Below are positions 1 to 6,857 of a DNA stretch of 16,809 bases, piece by piece (positions within the stretch are counted from its first letter, which is position 1; each line of letters begins with the position of its first letter). Origin of the DNA: Acidimicrobiia bacterium. GTDB lineage: Bacteria; Actinomycetota; Acidimicrobiia; IMCC26256; PALSA-555. Position numbers and translations under genes: made by a program. The notes under the pieces were generated by a model. The model was not told the origin of the DNA. It saw only the letters and a program-made list of their open reading frames with translations, and made no database searches. The DNA lies in NCBI GenBank assembly GCA_017853455.1, contig JAFMJM010000028.1, positions 1-16,809 of the forward strand, given 5' to 3'.

Positions 1-1
1 C

Positions 2-319
2 AACGTGTTCAAGCCGGTGATGATCTTCAACTTCCTGCACTCGGTCGACCTGCTCACCGACTCGTGCCGCAACTTCCGCGAGTTCGCGATCGAGGGGGTG
101 GAGGCCGACCGGGCCCACATCGCCGAGTACGTCGACAACTCGCTGATGCTGGTGACCGGTCTCAACGAGTCGATCGGCTACGACAACGCCGCCAAGATCG
201 CCAAGCACGCCCACCAGAACGGCCTCAAGGCCAAGGAGGCGGCGGCTGCGCTCGGTCTGCTCACCGAGGAGCAGTACGACGAGATCATCCGCCCCGCCGA
301 CATGTGCGAGCCCGGCTGA
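2..319 (+). CDS. fumC: Fumarate hydratase class II, C-terminal fragment
   Basis: This is the last 105 codons of a class II fumarase, which interconverts fumarate and malate in the cytoplasmic TCA cycle. The reading frame is already open at base 2, so the gene starts outside the window and the GTG at base 5 is only an internal valine. The fragment carries the conserved C-terminal half of the fumarase/aspartase superfamily: the NVFKPVMIFNFLHS helix, SLMLVTGLN, IGYDNAAKIAKHAH and the small C-terminal domain with LTEEQYDEIIRPADM. The catalytic signature loop (SSxMPxKxN) would lie upstream and cannot be checked. The C-terminus has the usual length and ends in TGA. A long hairpin follows 10 bases later, so transcription probably ends there. 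Aspartase is the main alternative; the IGYDNAAKIAK segment favours fumarase. Confidence 0.95.
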   Translation, partial: NVFKPVMIFNFLHSVDLLTDSCRNFREFAIEGVEADRAHIAEYVDNSLMLVTGLNESIGYDNAAKIAKHAHQNGLKAKEAAAALGLLTEEQYDEIIRPADMCEPG

Positions 320-329
320 GCCCAAGACC

Positions 330-377
330 TTGTTTGGGTGATTGTTGGGGCCAGAGGCCCCACAATCACCCAAACAA
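330..377. terminator. Long hairpin between convergent genes, probable two-way terminator
   Basis: Left arm 330-352 and right arm 356-377 pair around an AGA loop. Pairing is perfect except for one bulged base in the left arm, giving a stem of about 22 bp. It lies between the fumarase stop (319) and the stop of the convergent ATPase gene (420). Neither strand has a run of T after the stem, so a classical U-tract terminator is not seen, but position and stem strength suggest transcription from both sides ends here. The rest of the 100-bp gap is G-rich and shows nothing else. Confidence 0.75.
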
Positions 378-419
378 CGGGGTGGGCGGGGTCGGCGCCG
401 ACAGCGCCGGGGGCGGGGG

Positions 420-1460
420 TCAGATCTGCGGGAGATCGGTCCGGGTGGGACCGAAGGTGATGGTCTCGCCGGGGGCGAGGGGGAAGTGGCAGGCCACGAA
501 CTGGCCGGGCGACACCTCACGGATCTCCGGCTCCTCGGCGGCGCACCGCTCGGTGGCCTTCGGGCAGCGGGTGCGGAACCGGCAGCCGCTCGGCGGGTCG
601 AGCGGGGAGGGGATCTCGCCGGCCAGCACGGTGGTGGGGTCGGGCCGCTGCGCCGGGTCGGGCACCGGGATGGCCGCCAGCAGCGCTGCGGTGTACGGGT
701 GCGCGGGCCGGGCGTACAGCGTGTCGGGCGGGGCGACCTCGCAGACCTTGCCGAGGTACATGACCATCACCCGGTCGCTGACGTTCTTGACCACCGCCAG
801 GTCGTGGGCGATGAAGATCATCGTCAGGCCGTAGCGGTCCTTCATCTCGTCGAGGAGGTTGAGGATCTGGGCCTGGACCGAGACGTCGAGCGCCGACACC
901 GGCTCGTCGCAGATGATGACCTTCGGGTCGGTGATGACCGCCCGGGCGATGGAGATCCGTTGGCACTGGCCGCCGGAGAACTCGTGGGGACGGCGGTCGG
1001 CGTTGGCGGGGTCGATCCCGACGTCGTCGAGGGCGGCGGCGACCTTGGCCTCCCGCTCGTCGGGGGTGCCGATCTTCCAGATGTCGAGGCCCTCGCGGAC
1101 GATGCTGCGCACGTCGCGCCGCGGGTTGAGCGACGAGATCGGGTCCTGGAAGATCATCTGCAGGCGGGGCCGCTGGGCCCGCAGCGCCTCGCCCTTGAGC
1201 TTGGTGAGGTTGGTGCCCTCGAAGACGACCGCTCCCGCCTTGGGTCGGGGGAGCTGCATGATCGCCCGGCCGGTGGTCGACTTGCCGCAGCCCGACTCGC
1301 CGACGATGCCGAGGGTCTCGCCCTCGACCAGGTCGAGCGACACGTCGCTGACCGCCTGGACCTTGCGGCCGTGGCCGGCGGGGAACTCCACCACGAGGTG
1401 CTCGACCCGCAGCAGGGCGTCGCCCTCGGGACGCAGGTGGGCGGTGCCCGTGCCGGCCAT
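420..1460 (-). CDS. dppF: Peptide-type ABC importer ATP-binding protein (DppF/OppF family)
   Basis: One of the two cytoplasmic ATPases of the importer encoded by this minus-strand operon; it would hydrolyse ATP to drive uptake of oligopeptides or a related solute. The 346-residue product has Walker A GESGCGKS (54-61), Q-loop Gln105, signature FSGGQCQR (161-168, with an unusual Cys), Walker B VIICDEP (181-187) and H-loop His219. After the ATPase domain comes the oligopeptide-transporter C-terminal extension with Cys293, 299, 306 and 324, a spacing known in some DppD/OppD proteins to hold an iron-sulphur cluster. The ATG at 1460 overlaps the upstream gene's stop in a TGATG, which decides the start; longer open frame upstream lies inside the neighbour. 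It is last in the operon and followed by the hairpin at 330-377. The assignment as F rather than D subunit rests on gene order. Confidence 0.93.
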   Translation of the reverse strand: MAGTGTAHLRPEGDALLRVEHLVVEFPAGHGRKVQAVSDVSLDLVEGETLGIVGESGCGKSTTGRAIMQLPRPKAGAVVFEGTNLTKLKGEALRAQRPRLQMIFQDPISSLNPRRDVRSIVREGLDIWKIGTPDEREAKVAAALDDVGIDPANADRRPHEFSGGQCQRISIARAVITDPKVIICDEPVSALDVSVQAQILNLLDEMKDRYGLTMIFIAHDLAVVKNVSDRVMVMYLGKVCEVAPPDTLYARPAHPYTAALLAAIPVPDPAQRPDPTTVLAGEIPSPLDPPSGCRFRTRCPKATERCAAEEPEIREVSPGQFVACHFPLAPGETITFGPTRTDLPQI

Positions 1461-2500
1461 CAGGCCTCTCCTCCGTTCGGTGCGCCGACCGGGGTGCCCG
1501 TCGCCGGGCGGCGGGAGGGCGGGTCGACGGGGAACCAGCACCGGTACTCGTGGCCGGGAGCGTCGCCCGCGACCAGCGGCGGCTCCTCGGTCCGGCAGCG
1601 GTCCTGGGCGAACGCGCACCGGGGGGCGAACCGGCACCCGGGCGGCGGGGTGATCAGGTTGGGTGGCCGGCCCGGGATGGTCGACAGCCGGGCGTGCGAC
1701 GGCTGGTCGAGCCGCGGGATCGACGACAGCAGGGCCTGGGTGTACGGCATCCGCAACTCGGAGAACAGCACCGCGGTGGGGGCTCGCTCGACGATCCGAC
1801 CGGCGTACATGACGGCGATCTCGTCGGCCCGGCCGGCGACCACGCCGAGGTCGTGGGTGATCATGATCGTGGCCATGTGGCGCTCGCGCTGCTGCTGGGC
1901 GATGAGCTCGAGCACCTGGGCCTGGACCGTGACGTCGAGGGCCGTGGTCGGCTCGTCGGCGAAGAGGAGGGCCGGGCCGCACGCCAGGGCCACGGCGATG
2001 CACACCCGCTGGCGCATGCCCCCCGACAGCTGGTGGGGGTACTCCTTCATCCGGCGCTCGGGCTCGGGGATCCGCACCGAGCGCAGCAGGGCGACGGCCA
2101 TCTCGCGGGCGTGGGACCGGTCGACCTCGAGGTGCTCGTGGATGGCCTCGGTGATCTGCTTGCCGATCTTCATCACCGGGTTGAGCGAGGTCATCGGGTC
2201 CTGGAAGATCATCGCCATCTGGCGGCCCCAGAAGTCCCGGAGGTCCTTCGGGGAGAGCTCGCCGATCTCCTGGCCCTCGAAGCGGATCGAGCCGGTGCGG
2301 GTCGCACCCCGCTTGGGCAGGAGCCCCATGATCGACCGGGCGAGCACCGTCTTGCCCGAACCGGACTCGCCGACGATGCCGAGGGTGCGGCCCGCTGCGA
2401 GGGTGAGCGAGACGCCGTCGACGGCGCGCACCGTGCCGCGGCCGGTCGCGAACGAGGTGTGGAGGTCGGTGACCTGGAGGAGGGTGTCGTCGCGTTCCAT
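1460..2500 (-). CDS. dppD: Peptide-type ABC importer ATP-binding protein (DppD/OppD family)
   Basis: Second ATPase subunit of the importer, expected to pair with the following one at the membrane. The 346-residue product has Walker A GESGSGKT (44-51), Q-loop Gln100, signature LSGGMRQR (158-165), Walker B LLFADEP (178-184) and H-loop His216. The C-terminal extension has Cys289, 295, 302 and 321 in the contexts PPGCRFAPRC, DRC and YRCWFP, matching the four-cysteine motif of family members with a [4Fe-4S] cluster. All ATPase motifs are intact. The ATG at 2500 overlaps the permease stop as TGATG, and the gene's own stop overlaps the next ATG in the same way, so translation of the operon is probably coupled. 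The exact substrate cannot be read from the ATPase. Confidence 0.94.
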   Translation of the reverse strand: MERDDTLLQVTDLHTSFATGRGTVRAVDGVSLTLAAGRTLGIVGESGSGKTVLARSIMGLLPKRGATRTGSIRFEGQEIGELSPKDLRDFWGRQMAMIFQDPMTSLNPVMKIGKQITEAIHEHLEVDRSHAREMAVALLRSVRIPEPERRMKEYPHQLSGGMRQRVCIAVALACGPALLFADEPTTALDVTVQAQVLELIAQQQRERHMATIMITHDLGVVAGRADEIAVMYAGRIVERAPTAVLFSELRMPYTQALLSSIPRLDQPSHARLSTIPGRPPNLITPPPGCRFAPRCAFAQDRCRTEEPPLVAGDAPGHEYRCWFPVDPPSRRPATGTPVGAPNGGEA

Positions 2501-3537
2501 CAGACCGAGCTCTCCCGCACGTCGAGGCGGGCGCGCACGACGTCGCCGAGGAAGTTGAGGCTGAGCACCGTGAAGAAGATCAGCAGCGCCGGCTCGAAGA
2601 TGATGTGGGGTGACTCCTGGAGGCTGCTGCGCTGCGAGCCGATGATGTTGCCCCACGACGGGGTGGGCGGCTTCACCCCCACGCCGAGGATCGACAGCGT
2701 CCCCTCGGCGACCATGGCCACCGCCACGCCGAGCAGTGCGATCGAGAGCATGGCGGGCAGGACGTTGGGGAGCACCTCGCGGACCATGATCCGGAGGGGC
2801 TTGGCGCCCTGGGCCTTGGCCGACAGGACGAACTCGCGCTCCGACCAGGTGAGGGCCGAGGCGCGGGTGATGCGTCCGAGGAGCGGGATCGAGACGATGC
2901 CGAGGGCGAGGATCAGGATGATCTTCGGGTCGGCACCCGAGCTGCCGCCCGTCTCGCCCGCCGATCCCTGCAGGAAGGCCACGAGGGCCAGGGCCAGGAT
3001 CACCGCCGGGATCGACAGGAACACGTTGAACACGGCGGTCAGGACGGTGTCGACCTTGCCCCCGAAGTAGCCGGCGAGCATGCCGAGCACGCCGCCGAAC
3101 ACGAACCCGACGATCACCGCACCGATCGACACGAGCAGCGACGCCCAGGCGCCGTAGAGCAGCCGCGCCAGCATGTCGCGGCCGTTGGTGTCGCACCCGA
3201 GGAGGTGGCCCGGTGCCGTGCCCTCCTTGGCGAACGGGCCGAGCCGGGCGCACATGGCGTACGACCGGTTGGGGTCCTTCAGCGGCAGGGCACCGAGCTG
3301 GGCGAGCACCGCCAGGATCACGATGAGCACGAGCCAGCCGATGGCGATCCAGGCGCCGACGCCGAGGCGCCGCCGCCGACCGGTCTCCGACATGACGGCG
3401 GTCATGTAGAGCTGCCCCTGGCCGACGGCGAGGCCGGGCGAGAGGGTGTCCTCGGCGAAGCGGCTGAGGTCGGAGGTGGTGGCCTCGGTGCCCTCGCCGG
3501 GCCCGGGCACGCGGGGCGCGTCAGGAGGCGTCGGCAC
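2500..3537 (-). CDS. dppC: Peptide-type ABC importer permease (DppC/OppC family)
   Basis: Inner-membrane permease subunit of 345 residues. After a cytoplasmic N-terminus of about 58 residues there is a first membrane segment (about 61-84), then the family motif HLLGCDTNGRD (111-121, Cys where Thr is usual), several more membrane segments from about 130 to 225, the EAA-type loop that contacts the ATPase (AKAQGAKPLRIMVREVLPN, about 240-258), the conserved PPTPSWGNII (290-299) and a last helix near 313-332. The start is GTG at 3537, supported by a GAGGA box about 7 bases upstream; this gives a 17-nt overlap with the preceding permease gene. A later GTG at 3510 or the Met at residue 45 are less likely alternatives. 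The loop near 190-204 (GSAGETGGSSGAD) is Gly/Ser-rich. Confidence 0.93.
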   Translation of the reverse strand: MPTPPDAPRVPGPGEGTEATTSDLSRFAEDTLSPGLAVGQGQLYMTAVMSETGRRRRLGVGAWIAIGWLVLIVILAVLAQLGALPLKDPNRSYAMCARLGPFAKEGTAPGHLLGCDTNGRDMLARLLYGAWASLLVSIGAVIVGFVFGGVLGMLAGYFGGKVDTVLTAVFNVFLSIPAVILALALVAFLQGSAGETGGSSGADPKIILILALGIVSIPLLGRITRASALTWSEREFVLSAKAQGAKPLRIMVREVLPNVLPAMLSIALLGVAVAMVAEGTLSILGVGVKPPTPSWGNIIGSQRSSLQESPHIIFEPALLIFFTVLSLNFLGDVVRARLDVRESSV

Positions 3538-4534
3538 GGCGGATCCTCGGGTCGAGCAGGATGTAGAGGAAGTCGACGACGAAGTTGATGAGCACGAACA
3601 ACGTCGCGATCACGAGCACGTAGCTCTGGAGCTCCACGTACTCACGGGCGACGATGGCCTGGTAGATCTTCTCGCCCATCCCGGGCACGCCGAAGATGAC
3701 CTCGACCACGACGGCGCCGCCGATCAGGGTCCCGATGTTGAGGCCGGCGACCGTGAGCAGCGTGAGGCTCGACGGGCGCAGGGCGTGGCGGAACAGGATC
3801 CGCCGATTGGAGAGGCCCTTCGCCTTGGCCATCGTGATGAAGTTCTCCTGCAGGGTGGCGATCATGTCGCTGCGGAGCAGGCGCATGTAGATGGCGACCT
3901 GCCCGGCGGCGAGCGTGATCACGGGGAGCACCATGTACTTGAAGTGCTCCACGTTGAACGTGCGGGTCCGGTCGAAGAGTGGGTCGAGCCATCCGGGTTC
4001 GTACCCCGCCGTCGGGAACCACTTCAGCTTCACCCCCACGACGTACGCGAGCACGAGGGCCAGCACGAAGTTGGGGATCGCGAGCAGGGCGAACGCCGAG
4101 GTGTTGATGCCCCGGTCGGTGCGGCTGCCGTTGCGGTACGCGGTGAGCACCCCGAGCGGGATGGCGATGGCCAGGGCCAGGATCTGGGCGTACAGCACCA
4201 ACTGGATCGAGATGGGCAGCGACTGCTTGAGGAAGTCGGTGACCGGCTGGCGGGTGGAGTACTTGCGCCCGAGGTTGCCCTCGAGGATCCCCGAGGTGCC
4301 CTCGCTGCGCAGCCCGGGGACGCCCAGGTAGTTGACGTACTGCTGGAGGAAGGGCTTGTCGAGGCCGAGGTCCTGCTGCAGGGCGGCCCGCTGGGCGTCG
4401 GTCCCGAACGGGATGATCGTCGCCATCGGGTCGCCCGGCAGCAGTCGGACCAGGCTGAAGGTGAAGAAGGAGACGAGCAGCAGCACCACCGCCAGTTGCG
4501 CGAACCGGCGTCCGATCAGGCGCGCTGCGTCCAC
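3521..4534 (-). CDS. dppB: Peptide-type ABC importer permease (DppB/OppB family)
   Basis: First permease subunit, 337 residues. It begins with the family-typical ARLIGRRFAQLAVVLLLVSF helix, followed by LLPGDP (31-36), an external region to about residue 105, and five further membrane segments near 108-132, 143-168, 200-220, 258-282 and 304-327. The EAA-type coupling loop is at about 233-257 (FITMAKAKGLSNRRILFRHA), and FGVPGMGE follows at 281-288. The start is taken as GTG at 4534 because no other start codon lies between it and the in-frame stop of the upstream gene. The GAGGAGG box overlaps this GTG rather than preceding it, so the exact initiation codon is less certain than usual. It lies 39 bases after the binding-protein gene. 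Confidence 0.92.
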   Translation of the reverse strand: MDAARLIGRRFAQLAVVLLLVSFFTFSLVRLLPGDPMATIIPFGTDAQRAALQQDLGLDKPFLQQYVNYLGVPGLRSEGTSGILEGNLGRKYSTRQPVTDFLKQSLPISIQLVLYAQILALAIAIPLGVLTAYRNGSRTDRGINTSAFALLAIPNFVLALVLAYVVGVKLKWFPTAGYEPGWLDPLFDRTRTFNVEHFKYMVLPVITLAAGQVAIYMRLLRSDMIATLQENFITMAKAKGLSNRRILFRHALRPSSLTLLTVAGLNIGTLIGGAVVVEVIFGVPGMGEKIYQAIVAREYVELQSYVLVIATLFVLINFVVDFLYILLDPRIRRADAS

Positions 4535-4561
4535 CTCCTCACCCCCCGTGTGTTGTCGGTG

Positions 4562-4602
4562 CGGTCGACGGGCCTACTTGGAGAGGTAGAGCCCGTCGAC
4601 CG
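4562..4602 (-). promoter_or_regulatory. Perfect 12-bp stem-loop across the stop codon of the binding-protein gene
   Basis: CGGTCGACGGGC at 4562-4573 and GCCCGTCGACCG at 4591-4602 are exact reverse complements separated by 17 bases that hold the last codons and the TAG stop. In the operon mRNA this forms a strong hairpin just before the permease gene. In other binding-protein-dependent operons such hairpins protect the upstream message or partly stop transcription, so that the binding protein is made in excess over the membrane subunits. That role here is inference; the inverted repeat itself is seen directly. Confidence 0.65.
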
Positions 4603-6178
4603 GGATCCGGCCGTACATGAAGCGGGGGCTCCCGCCACCGTCGGGCAGCGGGGCACCGAGGATGCCCTTGACGCCCTTCGACGCGATCGTCCAGTTCACG
4701 AACCACGCCGGGATGATGTACTGCCCGCCGGCCATCTCCTTGTTGAAGGTCTCGTACGACGAGTCCTGGCTCTGGAGACGACCCTCGTCGAGGGAGGTCT
4801 GCATCTCGGGGTCGTTGATCCGCGGGAAGTTGATCGGCGAGGTCTTCGACCACCAGACGTAGTTGCCGGCGTCACCGAACTCGGGGTCGGAGTGGAAGTT
4901 GCGCCACAGCATCACCGAGAACTTGCCCTGGAGGGCGGTGCCGATCAGCTGGCTCTGGGCCACCTGCGAGATGTTGGGGTTCATCCCGACCTTCTTGACC
5001 ATCTCCGAGAGGAGCTGCGCCTCGGCGAGGTTCTCCGAGTCGTCGGTCGTGAGGAAGGTCACGTCGAACGAGCCGCCGTTGGCCGCCTTGACCTTGTCGA
5101 CGAGGGCCTTGGCGGCCTTCGGGTCGTACTTGGGGAACCCGTTGTTCTTGACGTAGCCCTGGGCCTTCGAGTCGATGATGCTCGTGGTGACGTCGTTGAT
5201 CCCCTTGTTGCGGATCTGGTTGATCTCCTTGACGTTGATCGCCTGGGCGATCGCGAGCCGCGCGTCGGCGTTGTTGAACGGCGCGGCTGCGGTGTTGAGC
5301 ATGTAGTAGCGGACGTCACGGTTGCCGGGCGGCTCCGTGACGGTGTCGATGCCGGAGCTGTTGCGGAGCTTGTCGATCGACAGCGAGCTCGACGTGTGCA
5401 TGATGTTGAGCTGCCCACCGAGGAGCTGGGTGTCACGGGTCGGCGAGTCGACGACCGGCACGAAGGTGATCTTGTCGAGGTACGGCAGGGCGTTGCCCTT
5501 GGCGTCCTTCTTCCAGTACGAGGTGTTCTTCGACACCGTCAACGCCTCGTTGACCTTCCACGAGTCGAGCTTGAACGGGCCGGTGCCGATCAGGTTGGTC
5601 GCGCAGGTGTCGGGGTTGTTGAGCTGCGCCGGGGCGGCGATGCCGGCCCGGCCGACCAGGTACAGGTAGGCGGGAAGGGCCGGCCAGCCGACCTTGGTCG
5701 TGATCTTGACCGTGAGCGGGTCGACGACGTCGACCTGCTGGATGTTGTTGAAGACGAAGCCGAGCAGCGAGCCCTTCAGCCAGGCGTCGATGTTCTGCTT
5801 CACGGCGGCGGCGTCGAGGGCCTCGCCGTTGTGGAACTTCACGCCGGAGCGGACCTTGACCGTCCACTGGGTGAAGTCGGCGTTGGGGGTGACGGACTCG
5901 GCCAGGTTGGGCACGTACTTGCCCTTGGTGTTGGGCGCCGTCAGCGTGTCGTAGATCGCCGAGGCGACCTGGATGCCCGAGATGGCCAGCTGGGCCTGCG
6001 GGAGGCAGAGGCCGTTGGCCGACTCGGCCTCGAGTCCGAAGCGGACCTCGCCGCCCGGCTTCGGGCCGGACGCGGCGCCGGCGGGCAGGGCCGTGGTGAC
6101 GAACGCCGTGGCGAGCAGGGCTCCCAGGACGGCGACGGCGGCCCAGCGGGTCCGGCGGTGGCGGCGGTGCTGCGACAC
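4574..6178 (-). CDS. Secreted solute-binding protein of peptide-type ABC importer (SBP_bac_5 family)
   Basis: Extracellular receptor expected to capture the solute for the adjacent permeases; first gene of the operon. The 534-residue product has a basic n-region (SQHRRHRRTRW), a hydrophobic core to about residue 31 and a likely signal-peptidase site after PAGA (about residue 35). No lipobox cysteine is present, unusual for a receptor in a single-membrane bacterium. The mature part shows the family pattern: YVPNLAESVTPNADFTQWTV, VRSGVKFHNGEALDAAAVKQ, LIGTGPFKLDSW and NNADARLAIAQAIN. Two mature cysteines (58 and the one in PDTCATN) could pair. The start is GTG at 6178 with GGGGGA upstream. A GTG at 6265 would add 29 residues; it lies 7 bases after a TAGGCT box, so a leaderless longer form is possible. 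The family binds peptides, nickel, sugars and other solutes, so the substrate is open. Confidence 0.92.
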   Translation of the reverse strand: MSQHRRHRRTRWAAVAVLGALLATAFVTTALPAGAASGPKPGGEVRFGLEAESANGLCLPQAQLAISGIQVASAIYDTLTAPNTKGKYVPNLAESVTPNADFTQWTVKVRSGVKFHNGEALDAAAVKQNIDAWLKGSLLGFVFNNIQQVDVVDPLTVKITTKVGWPALPAYLYLVGRAGIAAPAQLNNPDTCATNLIGTGPFKLDSWKVNEALTVSKNTSYWKKDAKGNALPYLDKITFVPVVDSPTRDTQLLGGQLNIMHTSSSLSIDKLRNSSGIDTVTEPPGNRDVRYYMLNTAAAPFNNADARLAIAQAINVKEINQIRNKGINDVTTSIIDSKAQGYVKNNGFPKYDPKAAKALVDKVKAANGGSFDVTFLTTDDSENLAEAQLLSEMVKKVGMNPNISQVAQSQLIGTALQGKFSVMLWRNFHSDPEFGDAGNYVWWSKTSPINFPRINDPEMQTSLDEGRLQSQDSSYETFNKEMAGGQYIIPAWFVNWTIASKGVKGILGAPLPDGGGSPRFMYGRIPVDGLYLSK

Positions 6179-6242
6179 GGTGTTCCCCCGTTCTCCCCGG
6201 CGACGCCGGGGGTTCGACCGGCCAGGGGGCCGGACGTCGGTC

Positions 6243-6284
6243 GTGACCACGGTGACCTCGGTCACAGGTGTGAGCCTAGGTCAT
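6243..6284. promoter_or_regulatory. Cluster of GTGACC half-sites with putative -10 box upstream of the peptide-type importer
   Basis: GTGACC occurs at 6243-6248 and 6252-6257, followed by GGTCAC at 6260-6265. The last two form a perfect palindrome with a 2-base spacer. A looser dyad, GTGAG-CCTAGG-TCAT, lies at 6270-6284. On the minus strand TAGGCT (6278-6273) looks like an actinobacterial -10 box, with only a poor -35 (TGGAAG, about 18 bases further up). The half-sites overlap and follow this box, as expected for a repressor site controlling the importer operon. The regulator is not identified. Confidence 0.45.
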
Positions 6285-6332
6285 CCGGACGGGGTGCTTC
6301 CACGCGGGTGCCCGGACCGGGTCCGGACCAGC

Positions 6333-6380
6333 TCCGGTGGCGGGTCCGGTGGCGGGTCCGGGGGCGGGTCCGGGGGCCGA
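6333..6380. repeat. Four tandem copies of a 12-bp G-rich unit
   Basis: TCCGGTGGCGGG is present exactly at 6333-6344 and 6345-6356, with one change at 6357-6368 (TCCGGGGGCGGG) and as a degenerate copy at 6369-6380 (TCCGGGGGCCGA). It lies in the divergent intergenic region between the importer operon and arfB, just upstream of the arfB promoter box. The G-runs could form non-B structures, or this may be simple replication slippage. It is not part of a convincing gene. Confidence 0.8.
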
Positions 6381-6391
6381 CCGACCGGGGG

Positions 6392-6397
6392 TAGCGT
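6392..6397 (+). promoter_or_regulatory. Putative -10 box for leaderless arfB transcript
   Basis: TAGCGT ends 6 bases before the ATG at 6404, and there is no Shine-Dalgarno sequence between them. The spacing would put the transcript start at or next to the ATG, as in the leaderless genes common in actinobacteria. No clear -35 box is visible because the region upstream is the tandem repeat. Confidence 0.45.
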
Positions 6398-6403
6398 CGG
6401 CCC

Positions 6404-6838
6404 ATGACGGCCGACGAGGCGGCCCCGGGGGCCTGGTTGCAGGTCACCCCGACCTGCCGGATCCCGCTCGCCGAGCTCGAGTGGCGGGTCACCCGGTCGG
6501 GGGGACCGGGCGGTCAGCACGCCAACACGACCGATTCCCGGGTCGAGGTGCGGTTCCGGCCCGAGGGCTCGGCGGGCCTCGGTCCGGGCCAGCGGGCTCG
6601 GCTCCTGGCCCGGTTGGGGCCGGTCGTCACGGCCGTGGCGGCCGACACCCGCTCCCAGGCCCGGAACCGGGAGATCGCCCTCGAGCGTCTGCGCGACCGG
6701 CTGGCGGCGGGGCTGGCCGTGGCCGCGGTGCGGCGTCCGACCCGGCCCGGGCGGGGGGCGAAACAGGCCCGGCTCGACGCCAAGCGGCGGCGGTCCGACA
6801 CGAAACGGGGCCGGGGCCGCCCGGGCGCCGACGACTGA
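6404..6838 (+). CDS. arfB: ArfB-type peptidyl-tRNA hydrolase (GGQ ribosome-rescue factor)
   Basis: Small release-factor-like protein expected to enter ribosomes stalled on truncated mRNA and hydrolyse the peptidyl-tRNA without a stop codon. The 144-residue length matches the family (about 140). It contains the release-factor catalytic core with RSGGPGGQHAN (31-41; GGQ at 36-38) and a C-terminal tail from about 110 rich in Arg and Lys (KQARLDAKRRRSDTKRGRGR), which in ArfB occupies the empty mRNA channel. It lacks the codon-recognition domains of RF1/RF2. After the GGQ the usual N-K is replaced by N-T-T, a small departure from the family. The ATG at 6404 is probably leaderless (TAGCGT six bases upstream). 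It converges on the esterase gene with a 9-bp gap and a hairpin between. Confidence 0.93.
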   Translation: MTADEAAPGAWLQVTPTCRIPLAELEWRVTRSGGPGGQHANTTDSRVEVRFRPEGSAGLGPGQRARLLARLGPVVTAVAADTRSQARNREIALERLRDRLAAGLAVAAVRRPTRPGRGAKQARLDAKRRRSDTKRGRGRPGADD

Positions 6839-6857
6839 CCGGGGCGCTCAGCCCCGG
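6839..6857. terminator. Hairpin between convergent arfB and esterase genes
   Basis: CCGGGGC (6839-6845) and GCCCCGG (6851-6857) form a perfect 7-bp GC stem with a 5-base loop, starting right after the arfB stop and covering the esterase stop codon. There is no T-run on either side. Its location between convergent stops suggests shared termination. Confidence 0.6.

Noticed and set aside
342..2558. Long plus-strand open frame of 738 codons opposite the importer ATPases
   Set aside because: Its translation is low-complexity (rich in Arg, Gly, Asp, Val) and antisense to two intact ATPases with all motifs. High GC makes stop codons rare in such frames.
3446..6394. Plus-strand open frame of 982 codons opposite the permease and binding-protein genes
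   Set aside because: The product is repetitive Asp/Val/Gly/Leu/Arg without a domain, and the opposite strand carries three recognisable genes. It is a GC shadow.
6262..6520. Minus-strand frames reading PPDP repeats through the 12-bp tandem repeat
   Set aside because: The Pro-Pro-Asp-Pro periodicity is a direct consequence of the 12-bp DNA repeat. The frames are short, overlap arfB antisense and show no start signals.
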